Assembly: GCF_050433505.1 (NCBI RefSeq)
Contig: NZ_JBNPXC010000001.1
Location: forward strand, 992,001-1,056,000
Source of the DNA: Methanobacterium_D oryzae
Lineage (GTDB): Archaea > Methanobacteriota > Methanobacteria > Methanobacteriales > Methanobacteriaceae
Direction of reading: 5' to 3'
DNA length: 64,000 bases
Shown: positions 26,600-34,768 of the stretch, in pieces
Position numbering within the stretch: the stretch's first letter is position 1
How the letters are laid out: the number at the start of each line of letters is the position of its first letter
Notes under the pieces: model-generated
What the model saw: the letters and a program-made list of their open reading frames with translations, nothing else
What the model was told of the DNA's origin: nothing
The model's database searches: none
Translations under genes and position numbers: made by a program

Positions 26600-27510
26600 T
26601 GGTTAAACTTGCTTTAGAATGGCTTGCTAGCTGTGCCGGATGTGAAATTTCAGTTCTTGATCTACATGAAGGAATATTAGAGCTACTTAAATCTGCTGAA
26701 ATTGTCTATGCACCAGTTTTAATGGACACAAAAGAAATACCTGATGATATTGATATTGCAATAGTTTCTGGATCTGTTAGGAATGAAGAAAACAGAGAAA
26801 GACTTGAAGAATTACGTAAAAAATCCAAAACATTAATTGCATATGGAACATGTGCATGTTATGGTGGAATAACTGGAATGGCAGATCTTTACAGGCCAGA
26901 AGATGTTACAGCAAGGATTTATTCAGATAATCCAAGTACAGAATCAGCTGATGTTCCATCAGAAGTTGTTCCTGAACTCTTACCAATTGTTCATCCAGCA
27001 GGGGATTTCACTGAAGTGGATTATTATATACCAGGATGTCCTCCTAAAGAAATGCTAGTTTGGGATATATTAATGCCCCTAATTAAAGGAGAGGTTCCGG
27101 ATGTTCCTAAAAAGAGCGTATGCGCAGATTGCTCAAGGTGGATGGATCATGTGGAATTCGATAAACTTCAAAGAAGAATTGAAGGAGATCCAGATCCTCA
27201 AAAATGTTTCTTAAGTCAAGGTTATGTTTGTCTTGGTTCAGTAACCCTTGGAAGATGTGGTGCACTATGTACACAGGCTGGAGTTCAATGCCACGGATGC
27301 GGAGGGCCTTCCTTAGACATTCTAAGAGAACCAAGCCACGATGTATACAATGGGGTAGTAAAAAGGATTGCACACCTTTCTAAGATGCCTGAAAAAGAAG
27401 TTGAAAAACAAATACGTGATGTAGGGCATGTCATATACGGATTTGTAATTGGAAGTACAATTATGGAGGAAAAACAGGTTTCATTGATCCCTCAGCTGGT
27501 CAAGAAATAA
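26599..27510 (+). CDS. MvhG-like [NiFe] hydrogenase small subunit
   Basis: A 303-residue electron-transfer subunit of a cytoplasmic [NiFe] hydrogenase of the F420-non-reducing (Mvh/group 3) type. The proximal cluster uses C12 and C15 (ASCAGCE), C85 in GTCACYGG and C147 in PGCPP. Eight more Cys (175, 178, 203, 211, 220, 224, 231, 234) can bind two further [4Fe-4S] clusters. There is no Tat signal, consistent with a soluble enzyme. In the standard Mvh operon this gene follows mvhD, whose product links to heterodisulfide reductase. Here it follows a ferredoxin and a V4R protein instead. The large subunit begins 13 bases downstream. Confidence 0.9.
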   Translation: MVKLALEWLASCAGCEISVLDLHEGILELLKSAEIVYAPVLMDTKEIPDDIDIAIVSGSVRNEENRERLEELRKKSKTLIAYGTCACYGGITGMADLYRPEDVTARIYSDNPSTESADVPSEVVPELLPIVHPAGDFTEVDYYIPGCPPKEMLVWDILMPLIKGEVPDVPKKSVCADCSRWMDHVEFDKLQRRIEGDPDPQKCFLSQGYVCLGSVTLGRCGALCTQAGVQCHGCGGPSLDILREPSHDVYNGVVKRIAHLSKMPEKEVEKQIRDVGHVIYGFVIGSTIMEEKQVSLIPQLVKK

Positions 27511-27522
27511 TAAGGTGATAGT

Positions 27523-28971
27523 ATGAAACAGATAGAAATAAGTCCAGTAACAAGAATTGAAGGGCATGCAAAAATCACCGTTCAGTTAGATGATTCTGGA
27601 AACGTATCAGATGCTCATTTTCATGTAATGGAAATAAGAGGATTTGAAAAGTTCCTTGAAGGAGCTGCAGTAGAGGAAGCTCCAAGAATAACTCCACGTA
27701 TATGTGGAATATGTCAGACAGCTCACCATTTAGCAGCCGCTAAAGCTACAGATGCAGTTTTTGGATTACAACCACCAGAAACCGCTAAGAACTTAAGAGA
27801 ACTAATGCTTCTTGGACAATATATTCATTCACACGCGCTTCATTTTTATTTCCTTGGAGCTCCTGATCTTGTGTTAGGGCCCGATTCTGATCCTGCAGAA
27901 CGAAATGTGTTTGGTCTTATTAAAAAAGATCCAGAACTTGCAAAAATGGCAATAAAAACAAGAAAAGTCGGTCAGGATATAACAGAAGTGGTTGGAGGAA
28001 AACCAGTTCATCCAGTTACTGCTGTTGCTGGGGGCCAAACAAAGGCAATGAGTGCAGAAGAAAGGTCTAAAATCCTTGAATCAGCAAAAGATGCTATAGG
28101 ACTTATAGAAAAAGGTGTTGAAGTTGCAAAGCCACTATTTGTACAGTATGCTGAGGCAATTGAAACATTAGGGCCAGTTGAAACATACTTTGGTGGTTTA
28201 ACAAACAATGGAAATCTTGAATTCTACGATGGTCCTATGAAAGTAATTGATAAAGAAGGGAACTCTATCCATGAATTTGAACACTCAGATTACAGGGATT
28301 ACATTGAAGAAAAAGTACAGCCATGGTCTTACCTCAAATTCCCATACCTAAAGCAAACTGGATTCCCTGATGGTAACTATAGGGTTGGACCTCTTGCAAG
28401 GTTAAATATAGCGGATAATGTTCCAACAGAGAAAGCTGGTGCCTTATATGGTGAATATAAAGATAAATTTGGAATCGCACAAAATACTCTTCTTTACCAC
28501 TATGCCCGTCTGATTGAATTAATGTATGCAGCAGAAAGATCTGTAGAACTTTTAGAAGATGATTCAATAATCAGCACAGAAATAAGACAATTCCTCAGTG
28601 AACCACTAATGACCAGAGAAGAAGCAAAAGAATCCAGCGAAACCAGAATGGGAGTTGGAATAATAGAAGCTCCAAGAGGATCTCTTATCCACGATTATGA
28701 AACAGATGCAGCAGGAATAATAACTCGGGCAAATCTTGTAGTTGCAACTGGTCAAAACAACCTTTCAATGGATATAGGTGTAAGAGAAACAGCTAAAACA
28801 TTGATAAAAGGTGAAGAGGTATCTGAAGGGCTTAAAAACCAGCTTGAAATGATTATAAGGGCATATGATCCATGTCTTTCATGTGCAACTCATATGATCA
28901 ATGGAGAATCTCCATTACTGGTAGATATCCATGATAGTGAAGGATCACTTCTAAAAAGACACATATTATAG
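27523..28971 (+). CDS. MvhA-like [NiFe] hydrogenase large subunit
   Basis: This 482-residue catalytic subunit has nickel-iron ligands in RICGIC (C61, C64) and DPCLSCATH (C451, C454, H457). After H457 there is a 25-residue C-terminal extension of the kind removed by a maturation endopeptidase. The N-terminal ISPVTRIEGHAKI motif is typical. Overall it matches MvhA, but it carries insertions, for example at residues 130-150 and 360-380, so it looks like a diverged paralogue. No maturation protease gene is adjacent. GGTGATAG precedes the ATG. The operon ends with a perfect 9-bp hairpin over the stop codon. Confidence 0.92.
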   Translation: MKQIEISPVTRIEGHAKITVQLDDSGNVSDAHFHVMEIRGFEKFLEGAAVEEAPRITPRICGICQTAHHLAAAKATDAVFGLQPPETAKNLRELMLLGQYIHSHALHFYFLGAPDLVLGPDSDPAERNVFGLIKKDPELAKMAIKTRKVGQDITEVVGGKPVHPVTAVAGGQTKAMSAEERSKILESAKDAIGLIEKGVEVAKPLFVQYAEAIETLGPVETYFGGLTNNGNLEFYDGPMKVIDKEGNSIHEFEHSDYRDYIEEKVQPWSYLKFPYLKQTGFPDGNYRVGPLARLNIADNVPTEKAGALYGEYKDKFGIAQNTLLYHYARLIELMYAAERSVELLEDDSIISTEIRQFLSEPLMTREEAKESSETRMGVGIIEAPRGSLIHDYETDAAGIITRANLVVATGQNNLSMDIGVRETAKTLIKGEEVSEGLKNQLEMIIRAYDPCLSCATHMINGESPLLVDIHDSEGSLLKRHIL

Positions 28972-28990
28972 CTTAAAAGCTATAATTTTT
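28966..28990 (+). terminator. hairpin plus T-run ending the hydrogenase operon
   Basis: TTATAGCTT (28966-28974) pairs with AAGCTATAA (28977-28985) over an AA loop and is followed by TTTTT (28986-28990). The stem overlaps the TAG stop codon of the large subunit. The T-rich tract continues downstream, matching archaeal termination signals. Confidence 0.6.
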
Positions 28991-29108
28991 CAATTTTTTA
29001 TTTTTAATGTTAAAATTATAAAACCACTAATCCAAAATTATTTTTAAGATAATACTTTAAACCATAATTTAGAATATATAATTATATTGTAATATCAACA
29101 GTGGTTAT

Positions 29109-30392
29109 ATGGATTCGAATATAGAGAACCAATTAATAAAGATTCTCAACAATTTAAGTAAAACTAATGGTATAGAAGGAAATTTAATCGTTGATAATAA
29201 TGGAAATGTAATGTGTCATAATATGTCACGAGGAACTGATGTTTCTCTTTTTGGATCTATGGCTCATGTAATTACTGGTTCCTCAAAAAGATTGCTGAAT
29301 TCTACAAATCAGGGGGACATACAACGAGTTTTAGTAGAATCTCATAATGGAAAAGCCTTATTTTTACATTTAGGTAATTTACATTTCATTGTATTAATGG
29401 AAATATCTGCAAATGTTGGATTAGTAATGGTTTCGGCTAAAAGAGCAGCATTGGAGATAATTGAACTTACTAAAGATATGGCTCCAATAAAACCTGTTGA
29501 AGCCCCAGTTCTAGAAGAAATACCAGAAAATGATATTGATAAAAGAATAAAAATTGAAGATATTAGTAAAGAAGAAGCTGCGGAAATAGTTGATAAATTG
29601 GTAGAAACTAAAGGTATAAAAGAGGCATTCAGTAAAGTTACTGGAGCTGAAAATGTAGATGAAATATTAGAATCTGAAGAATTTAAAATTTTAGATGTTC
29701 AAGAAGCTGAAGAAGAACTTGCAAAGATTTTAAAGTCAGAAATAGAACTAGAATCACAAACAGAAATTAGTGCTGAAGATATTAAAGAAACAATTGGGAA
29801 ACCTGCGATTAAAGAGGAATTAGAAGCTGAAGCTGTAATTGAAGAGGTTAAACCTCAAGAAGAGATAGAAGAAGAAGTTCAAGAACCATCATCTCCGCTT
29901 CCAGTTATTAAACCTCCAATTTCATTCCCTAAATTACCTGAAAATGTTAAAATACCTGAGGATAACAAGGAAAAATCTGATCTGATTTTAGATATATATG
30001 AATCCATATTTTTGGCGATGTCAATTGGTGCAAGTAAAATTATGGGTGTATCTCCTGCAAGAGGCCTTATAAAAAGATTTTTACCTTTAGATGATTGTAA
30101 AAGTCTTCTCGAGGAAGTAGATGTAAAAAGCAATTCTACAATTGATTTTGATAAAATAAGGAAAAATGCAGAAAATATTCCATTAAATGAAAGAGAAAAC
30201 ACATTAATAACCAATTTTAGTAAGATAATTGATATTATAACAGAAAATTATGGTAAAGTAATGGGATACGGTGCTTTCAGAGGAATAGTCCGAGCTGAAT
30301 TTAAAATAATTACAAATTCATATGGGGAAGCTATGAATGAACTTGGAATTAAAGATAAAGTCCATCCAGAACTAAAAGAGTTATTTAAATAA
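29109..30392 (+). CDS. roadblock/LC7 protein with acidic linker and C-terminal helical domain
   Basis: This 427-residue protein has three parts. Residues 1-115 form a roadblock/LC7 domain (IEGNLIVDNNGNVMCHN, then FIVLMEISANVGLVMVSAKRA). Residues about 120-275 are a Glu/Ile-rich acidic linker. Residues about 290-427 form a helical domain with SIGASKIMGVSPARGLIKRFLP and YGKVMGYGAFRGIVRAEFK, an internal near-repeat (GxxxxMGxxxxRGxxxxxF). I do not recognise that C-terminal domain. The layout of globular domain, acidic linker, globular domain resembles the DUF2226 protein at 16119. GTGGTTAT precedes the ATG. It follows the hydrogenase operon but is separated by a terminator-like hairpin. Confidence 0.8.
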   Translation: MDSNIENQLIKILNNLSKTNGIEGNLIVDNNGNVMCHNMSRGTDVSLFGSMAHVITGSSKRLLNSTNQGDIQRVLVESHNGKALFLHLGNLHFIVLMEISANVGLVMVSAKRAALEIIELTKDMAPIKPVEAPVLEEIPENDIDKRIKIEDISKEEAAEIVDKLVETKGIKEAFSKVTGAENVDEILESEEFKILDVQEAEEELAKILKSEIELESQTEISAEDIKETIGKPAIKEELEAEAVIEEVKPQEEIEEEVQEPSSPLPVIKPPISFPKLPENVKIPEDNKEKSDLILDIYESIFLAMSIGASKIMGVSPARGLIKRFLPLDDCKSLLEEVDVKSNSTIDFDKIRKNAENIPLNERENTLITNFSKIIDIITENYGKVMGYGAFRGIVRAEFKIITNSYGEAMNELGIKDKVHPELKELFK

Positions 30393-30689
30393 TAATTATA
30401 TAAGTATATTCATCAATATCAACTAAATTTAATATATTATTTTGCTTTTTCTTCAATTATAACCTCTTATAAACTATAAATTGTTTAAAACAATTTAACG
30501 TTATTTTTTTATCTATTTCATAAACAATAAATTTTATATCTATTTTTAACAAATCCATAATGCAGACAAAAAACTGCTTAATTATACTCAGACTAAAATT
30601 TTAAAACAATTTTATGATTTATTTATCATATCTTTAGACCTAAAATTTTAAATTAATGTGATAATCAGGAAAAGACAAACGGTGATTTA

Positions 30690-31655
30690 ATGAATGGACC
30701 ATGGGTTGAAAAATACAGGCCAAATACCTTAGATGAAGTAGTAGGTCAAGATTATATAATAGACAGATTAAAAAAATACGTAAATGAACACAGCATGCCC
30801 AATTTAATGTTTACAGGCCCAGCAGGAGTTGGAAAGACAACAACTGCCATTGCCCTTGCTAAGTCTATTTTGGGAGAATATTGGAGACAAAACTTCTTAG
30901 AATTAAACGCATCTGATGCAAGAGGAATAGACACAGTAAGAACCAATATAAAAAATTTCTGTCGATTAAAAGCAGTAGGGGCACCATTTAGAATAGTCTT
31001 CCTTGATGAAGTAGATAACATGACTAAGGACGCTCAACACGCTTTAAGGCGTGAAATGGAGATGTACACCAAGACTGCATCATTTATACTTTCATGTAAT
31101 TACTCTTCAAAAATCATTGATCCAATTCAGTCAAGATGTGCTATCTTTAGATTTGCTCCTGTGAAAGGAACACAAATCATTCACAGGCTTGAAAAAATAG
31201 CTGAAGCTGAAAATCTTAATATTAAAAGAGAAGCCATTGAAAGCATTGTTTATTTTGCAGAAGGGGATTTAAGAAAGGCAATTAATATACTTCAAGCATC
31301 AGCTTCAACAACAGATGAAATTACTGATGACAGTATACATGAAATTGTGTCTAAAGCAAAGCCTCAAGATGTGCGTAAAATAGTGAGAATGGCTTTAAAT
31401 GGTGACTTTTTAGGAGCAAGAGACCTTTTAAGGGAAGTTATGGTTATTCAAGGTACAAGTGGCGAAGATATGATTACTCAAATTTATCAAGAGGTTTCAC
31501 GAATGTCCTTTGAAAATATGATTGAAGAAGATGTATATGTTGATTTAATTCAAAGCATCGGAGAATATGATTATAGAATTAGAGAAGGATCAAATCCAAG
31601 AATTCAACTTGAAGCGCTCCTTACTAAGTTTTTATTAAAGGGAAAAGTAGATTAA
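30690..31655 (+). CDS. rfcS: replication factor C small subunit
   Basis: A 321-residue AAA+ clamp-loader subunit that, with RfcL, loads the PCNA sliding clamp at primer ends. It has RFC box II PWVEKYRP, Walker A GPAGVGKTT (43-51), Walker B FLDEVDNM, the SRC motif in QSRCA and the RFC C-terminal collar helices. The frame runs straight through Walker A, so there is no intein, unlike in some archaea. GGTGAT precedes the ATG. The large subunit follows after 58 bases on the same strand. Confidence 0.96.
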   Translation: MNGPWVEKYRPNTLDEVVGQDYIIDRLKKYVNEHSMPNLMFTGPAGVGKTTTAIALAKSILGEYWRQNFLELNASDARGIDTVRTNIKNFCRLKAVGAPFRIVFLDEVDNMTKDAQHALRREMEMYTKTASFILSCNYSSKIIDPIQSRCAIFRFAPVKGTQIIHRLEKIAEAENLNIKREAIESIVYFAEGDLRKAINILQASASTTDEITDDSIHEIVSKAKPQDVRKIVRMALNGDFLGARDLLREVMVIQGTSGEDMITQIYQEVSRMSFENMIEEDVYVDLIQSIGEYDYRIREGSNPRIQLEALLTKFLLKGKVD

Positions 31656-31713
31656 ATACCTTAAACTAAATTTTTGGATAAAAAGACGATAATTTAAAGG
31701 AAAGGCAGATTAA

Positions 31714-33171
31714 ATGTTGTGGACAGAAAAATACCGCCCAAAAAACTTTGATGAAATTCTGGGCAATCTAAAGGCAAAAAAAGAAATCCTCAAATGGGTT
31801 GAGGAATGGAAAGCAGGTAATCCTCAAAAATGCCTATTTCTTTTAGGCCCTCCAGGCACTGGTAAGACCACATTTGCACAATTAATTGCAAAAGAATTTG
31901 ATGATTCAGTAGAATTAAATGCCAGCGATAAGAGGTCCTATGATGCTATTATGAGTACAGTAGGGGAAGCTTCAGCTTCAATGACATTATTTGGTGGTAA
32001 ATTAAAGTTAATAATTCTCGATGAAGTAGATGGTCTCCATGGAAATGATGACCGGGGCGGATCAAGGGCAATTAACAAGATACTAAAAGAGGGCATCCAG
32101 CCAGTTATAATGATGGCTAATGATCCTTACAGTAACAGAATTAAGAGCTTTAAAAGCAAATGTCAAGTTATCAACTTACGAAAGGTTCATACAAACTCAA
32201 TAGTTTCTCTTCTAAAGAAGATCTGTATAAAGGAAGGTGTGGACTTTGAAGAACACGTAGTTAGAGAACTTGCTAAAAGATCTCGTGGAGATTTAAGATC
32301 TGCAATAGGAGATCTTCAAATAATTGCTCAAGGTGAGGAAAAAATCACATCAAAAGACCTTGAACTTGTAGCTCAAAAGGATGAACGGTCTAATATTTTT
32401 GATACTGTTAGAACCATCTTAAAAAGCAAAAATCCCAATAGAATTAGAGATTCTATGCGACAGGTAGAAGCTGATCCGGCTCTTTTAATGGAAATGGTCA
32501 TAGAAAATATTCCTCGTGAATATGAAAAGAAACATGAAATAGAGAAAGCTTATGAAATGGTTTCAGAGGCTGATATTTATCTTGGAAGGGCATTTTCAAC
32601 ACGTGCATACACTTACTGGAAATATGCTTACGATTTCATGAGTGTAGGGGTTGCACTTTCAAAGGATGAGACATACAAGAAATTTGCAAGGTATACAAAC
32701 TCATCAGTTTACACCATGCTTTCAAAAAGTAGAGGGAAAAGAGATTTACAGGATAGAGTAGCTACAAAAATTGCTGAAAAACTTCATACCTCAAAGAAAG
32801 TTGCAATTTCACAGTTTCCATATTTTGAAATTATGTTTCAAGATAATGAAATTGCATATAACATGATGACATATTTCGGTTTAGAAGACGATGAAGTAAA
32901 GCTTTTTAGATCAAGGAAGGTTAAAGCGCCTAAAAAAGCTAAACCAAAGAAAACTAAAGCTAAATCATCAAAATTAACTACTAAAACTGAAACTAAGTCT
33001 TCAAAAACTAAATCCATCAAAAAAAAGACCAGTAAAAAACAAAAAAATGAAGAAAAACCTGAAAATGCTGAAAAAACTGAGAATAAATCGTCTAAAGAGA
33101 ATTCGAATAACTCTAAAAAGGATGAAAATGAAGATAAAGCAAAACAGGTTTCTTTATTTAGTTTCAAATAA
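31714..33171 (+). CDS. rfcL: replication factor C large subunit
   Basis: This 485-residue clamp-loader large subunit has RFC box II LWTEKYRPKNF, Walker A LGPPGTGKTTF (44-54), Walker B ILDEVDGLHG and sensor regions around DPYSNRIKSFKSKCQ. The C-terminal collar extends to about 400. A Lys/Ser/Thr-rich tail (about 405-475) leads to a PCNA-interacting peptide at the extreme C-terminus, QVSLFSFK. No intein is present. The lysine-rich tail is a common variable feature. AGGAAAGG lies upstream of the ATG. It is co-oriented with rfcS. Confidence 0.96.
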   Translation: MLWTEKYRPKNFDEILGNLKAKKEILKWVEEWKAGNPQKCLFLLGPPGTGKTTFAQLIAKEFDDSVELNASDKRSYDAIMSTVGEASASMTLFGGKLKLIILDEVDGLHGNDDRGGSRAINKILKEGIQPVIMMANDPYSNRIKSFKSKCQVINLRKVHTNSIVSLLKKICIKEGVDFEEHVVRELAKRSRGDLRSAIGDLQIIAQGEEKITSKDLELVAQKDERSNIFDTVRTILKSKNPNRIRDSMRQVEADPALLMEMVIENIPREYEKKHEIEKAYEMVSEADIYLGRAFSTRAYTYWKYAYDFMSVGVALSKDETYKKFARYTNSSVYTMLSKSRGKRDLQDRVATKIAEKLHTSKKVAISQFPYFEIMFQDNEIAYNMMTYFGLEDDEVKLFRSRKVKAPKKAKPKKTKAKSSKLTTKTETKSSKTKSIKKKTSKKQKNEEKPENAEKTENKSSKENSNNSKKDENEDKAKQVSLFSFK

Positions 33172-33248
33172 TTTTATTTTTTTAATTTGGAATACTTCTT
33201 TAAAAAAAGAAGAAGAAAAAATAAGTTAATTTTATAAGATTAAATATT

Positions 33249-33341
33249 TTATTCCGCGTCTATCATTTCACCGTATTCGATTTCAAGTTGGCACCCTTTA
33301 GGACCGCAGCAGAAATGTGGTAAATCAAATTCTATAAGCAT
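33249..33341 (-). CDS. 30-residue Cys-rich microprotein
   Basis: ATG (33339-33341) to TAA (33249-33251) encodes 30 residues. The core FCCGPKGCQLEIEYG has three Cys (two adjacent, the third four residues later), and the tail is acidic (EMIDAE). GAGGTGA lies six bases before the ATG, a strong ribosome binding site for this genome. The protein may bind a metal or iron-sulfur cluster or be a selectivity or regulatory peptide; none of this is proven. It is convergent with rfcL. A hairpin cluster (33363-33453) lies directly upstream, in its promoter region. Confidence 0.55.
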   Translation of the reverse strand: MLIEFDLPHFCCGPKGCQLEIEYGEMIDAE

Positions 33342-33362
33342 TTTTTCACCTCAAAAATTCCT

Positions 33363-33453
33363 CAAAAAAATCAAAGATTTTTTTGGACGCAAAACTTTAG
33401 TTTTGCAAGTTTCTATTTTTGAAAGTTTGAAAAATCCAGTTTTCTCAACTTTC
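33363..33453. repeat. cluster of three hairpins upstream of the Cys-rich microprotein
   Basis: Hairpin 1: CAAAAAAATC (33363-33372), loop AAA, GATTTTTTTG (33376-33385). Hairpin 2: GCAAAACT (33389-33396), loop TT, AGTTTTGC (33399-33406). Hairpin 3: outer arms GAAAGTT (33421-33427) and AACTTTC (33447-33453) around a weaker inner fold. Hairpin 1 is the same unit as at 5861 and 60513. Confidence 0.6.
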
Positions 33454-33564
33454 TCCTTATACTATATCATTAGTAGTATATAACCAGATATCATAAAATA
33501 TAGAAATATATTAATAATTTCATAAATATAAAATATTTATATATTTTACAAATGTGGTGATCAA

Positions 33565-33969
33565 CTGAATAGTAAATACTTATTAGTCTTATTTATTTTT
33601 ATTTCAGCAATTTTAGTGTCTGGTTGTATTGATACAAACAATACAACAGAAAATACTAGTCAGTCGCCAAGTACACCTCCAGCAAGCACAAACAATAGCT
33701 CATTTGCTTCAGATATAGTAGTAAAAATAAATTATCAGGGTTCTTGGAATGGTACAATATCTGATAATACTGGAAATAGAACCGTAAGTGGAGTTGCAAA
33801 TAATAATTATAATTTAGGTCCAAATCCAGGTAATGTAACGGTTATTGTCCAAAAAGCAGGAAATAACAGGTTACTATTAAGAGTTCAAATATTACAGGGC
33901 AGTAATGTTATAGAAAGTCAGAGTACCGCAGTTCCACGTGGAAATATATTAATAAATCATCAATTCTAA
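33565..33969 (+). CDS. small secreted lipoprotein with apparent CTG start
   Basis: A 134-residue protein if read from CTG 33565. Residues 2-19 then give a signal peptide (NSKYLLVLFIFISAILVS) ending in a lipobox before a Cys (SGC). It is followed by an Asn/Ser/Thr/Pro-rich tether and a beta-rich domain with YNLGPNPGNVTVIVQ. No ATG, GTG or TTG exists in frame between the preceding stop (33529) and the lipobox; the first is GTG 33616, which would remove the signal peptide. GGTGAT at 33556-33561 is correctly placed for CTG. The function of the beta domain is unknown; a surface lipoprotein is the natural reading. Confidence 0.7.
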   Translation: MNSKYLLVLFIFISAILVSGCIDTNNTTENTSQSPSTPPASTNNSSFASDIVVKINYQGSWNGTISDNTGNRTVSGVANNNYNLGPNPGNVTVIVQKAGNNRLLLRVQILQGSNVIESQSTAVPRGNILINHQF

Positions 33970-33975
33970 TATGTT

Positions 33976-34635
33976 TTAGGATACAAATAAAGCCGATTTA
34001 ACCAAATTTTCCCTAACATCTGGAATTATTGTTTCTAAAAATTTTAGTAAATCCTCTGCAGATTCATAATTTTGATCAGATTTATTATCTAATTTAATTC
34101 CTATCCATGAATGTATCCAGGATCTGGGAATATTTATAAGTGGATAAATCAACTTTATATTATTATAATGTTCTTTAGAACTTATTAGATCTATTTTTTT
34201 GCCATCTAACATTAAATTCAAAATATTTTCTGTTTCATCATCTAATGTGATGGGCATTGCTATTAAATCAAAATTTAAATCTCTTGATTCGGGGATACTA
34301 TCACCAAAAATAAGTTCAATTCCATATTTTCTTTGATATGGTTCTAAAATCACATAAAGAGCATAATTAAGTGGATTATCATTTTTAATTAGGAATATCT
34401 TCTTTTTTGGCTGAATGCAATGTGCTATATTCCTTGAAGCTCTCATACATATTTTTTGGAATATTTTTGATCTTATAACATCCATCTCAGGAAAACTCTT
34501 TTTAAATAGCTCTTCTTTCTTTCTTGAAAATCTTGAAAATTTTAAATTATTTATAAGTACGCTATTATCAATTATACTTACAAATCTTGTATCAATACCT
34601 ATTTTTTGCAAAGAGTTGGCTATTTCCTTATTCAT
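33976..34635 (-). CDS. degenerate PP-loop (TtuA/NcsA-like) protein
   Basis: A 219-residue protein I read as a decayed relative of the tRNA 2-thiolation ATPases. The C-terminal part has LDDETENILNLMLDGK, which matches the family motif NLDDExxxILxNLxxGD, then YPLINIPRSWIHSWI, matching the PLRxIPxxE strand. But the region that should hold the SGGKDS PP-loop reads KKIFLIKNDNPLNYALYVIL, with the ATP-binding residues gone. The N-terminal zinc-finger Cys pairs are also missing. It may have lost catalysis and act as a binding protein. The frame is intact with normal codon use, so it is not a pseudogene by sequence. It is convergent with the lipoprotein gene, six bases apart. Confidence 0.5.
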   Translation of the reverse strand: MNKEIANSLQKIGIDTRFVSIIDNSVLINNLKFSRFSRKKEELFKKSFPEMDVIRSKIFQKICMRASRNIAHCIQPKKKIFLIKNDNPLNYALYVILEPYQRKYGIELIFGDSIPESRDLNFDLIAMPITLDDETENILNLMLDGKKIDLISSKEHYNNIKLIYPLINIPRSWIHSWIGIKLDNKSDQNYESAEDLLKFLETIIPDVRENLVKSALFVS

Positions 34636-34768
34636 TTTACCACAATTAAAAAATTCAACTAACTTCTATATATAAAAATTTTATTTTATAAATTTTCATT
34701 AAATTACTAAAAAATCAAAACAAAAAATTTTTTAAATGGACAAAAAGAAATTTAGTAAAGGGATTCCA

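Noticed and set aside
30690..33171. Inteins in rfcS or rfcL, which occur in some archaea
   Set aside because: Both frames run straight through Walker A and the conserved boxes with normal lengths (321 and 485 residues).
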